Source: Ecdyonurus torrentis (Eukaryota > Arthropoda > Insecta > Ephemeroptera > Heptageniidae). Taken from it: a stretch of DNA of 64,000 bases. The stretch spans positions 30,441,243-30,505,242 of the forward strand of contig OX439129.1 of NCBI GenBank assembly GCA_949318235.1. Reading direction: 5' to 3'. Every line of letters starts with the position of its first letter. Position 1 is the stretch's first letter. The notes beneath the pieces were generated by a model. The model did not search any database. It had not been told where the DNA came from and worked only from the letters and a program-made list of their open reading frames with translations. The translations under genes and the position numbers were made by a program. Positions 62,481-64,000 of this stretch are shown here, piece by piece.

Positions 62481-63290
62481 ATTTTTTGTTGGAATTGTAA
62501 ATAAATGCAACTCAAAAGTTCACTATAGAAGAAAATAAACCTCCACTAAACCTACAGTTACAAAAAGTTTGTTGCAATTTTTTTTTCATGGAAGAAAAAA
62601 AAAAAAGAAAAAAAAAAAACTTTCTGACGGTACGTTGGTTTTTGAAATTTAAAAATTTGTAAGCAAGTGTATATAATCAATCTTATAGAAAACAAAAAGT
62701 TAGCATCTAGGTTAAGGGTGAGCCACTTTTGTAGAGCAAATGTTATTACTTTTAATTGCCTTTTCATTTTTATCTCTCAACCTGAGTAGATTGTTTTCTT
62801 CCTATTATGCATTATTTCATGATCACAAGGAGAATAAAAAAAAAAAAAAAAGAAAAAAGAAAAAGAAAAAGAAACTCAATTAGTAAACAAAATCAGAGTA
62901 AATTTTTACCTGTGTTGTAAAATTACATTTTCCGGGGTAAATGCAACATCCAAAGTTTTCAATTTTTTTAAAATCTTATAACTTCTTATAATTCTTTTTT
63001 GGGGAGGCAGATTCGTCAGCTGCAAGGGTCTCATTCATTGAAATACTTATCGTGCATGCAGAATAAAAATGTCAATGGCCAAATCTTAGACTAAAGACAC
63101 AAGACAATGGTCTATTATCATTCTCTCCGAATCCGTAGACAATAATGCCACTATATGTGGAGCAAATGTTTTGAGCAACATAACATGCAAATAAGAAATA
63201 TTTTCAAATTTGTACTTTTAAACCTCTAAAACAGATGTCAAGCATGTTATTATAGAATGTTTAGTTTAAATTTTTTTTTTTTAAATTCAG
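62481..63290. other. Relic CPCFC upstream flank
   Basis: Scattered matches with the distal upstream flanks of copies 3 and 4 (CTGTGTTGTA followed by a GGGGTAA-like word near 62912-62940; CTCATTCATTGAAATAC near 63030). No gene is seen. It supports a former gene to its left. Confidence 0.5.
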
Positions 63291-63488
63291 TCATACGCGT
63301 GAATTTAAGAACACAGAAAGAAGAGACTGCATGAAGCGTTTAATTTTACCTAATTTGTGTTTACAGCAATGTTTGTGATACCACTACACTAAAACTAAAG
63401 AAATAAGCTCTGCTGCAAAGTCAGGCACCCTTCGGTGAGCGTCATTCCATTATATTTCCAACTATATACGCTTTTATATATATTAATA

Positions 63489-64000
<512 letters not shown>

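Overview
This is AT-rich nuclear DNA of an arthropod, most likely a crustacean or another pancrustacean. The signs are multi-exon genes with GT-AG introns, a Cdk4/6 kinase, a cluster of CPCFC-family cuticle protein genes, arthropod TATA + TCAGT initiator promoters, decayed non-LTR retrotransposons, and many foldback or MITE-like DNA elements and long TA, CT and GA microsatellites. I cannot name the species.

Layout. (1) 0.7-23 kb: one complete cyclin-dependent kinase 4/6 gene on the + strand. It has eight coding exons (4718-20935), 404 codons with a symmetric 54-nt cassette exon or 386 without it. Its introns hold MITEs, foldback elements, a LINE remnant and a CpG-rich island. (2) 23-37 kb: a transposon-rich interval. 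A LINE reverse transcriptase on the - strand is split at its YADD box by a 3.39-kb element (27336-30726) with perfect 18-bp inverted ends, filled with the palindromic words CAAGATCTTG and ATCTTGCAAGAT. A truncated CPCFC pseudogene, itself cut by a 149-bp element with a 7-bp target duplication, and an hAT-like element with CAGGGCCGGGCTGG ends also lie here. (3) 38-64 kb: six almost identical two-exon CPCFC genes, all on the - strand (38.0, 41.9, 46.7, 50.1, 53.0 and 60.1 kb), plus an orphan promoter + exon 1 at 61.8 kb.

The cuticle cluster grew by segmental duplication. Roughly 39.3-46.5 kb is repeated at 55.5-62.2 kb, and flanks further right (47.6-48.9, 51.0-52.3 and 62.5-63.3 kb) are also related. 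The two large blocks differ by separate transposon insertions, so each serves as an empty site for the other: a 2175-bp hAT-type element with an exact 8-bp duplication in the left block, and a 2558-bp near-perfect palindrome in the right block. The right block seems to have lost the gene matching the 46.7-kb copy.

The Cdk4/6 gene (G1 cell-cycle control) and the CPCFC genes (secreted cuticle proteins) are neighbours without a visible functional link. The CPCFC proteins differ at only a few residues although their flanks have diverged, which points to recent duplication plus selection or gene conversion. The most unusual objects are the CAAGATCTTG element, the giant palindrome, the cassette exon in the kinase N-lobe, and repeated perfect TGACGTCA sites, many carried by foldback elements. 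Homology statements come from reading the sequence and recalled family motifs; no search was run.
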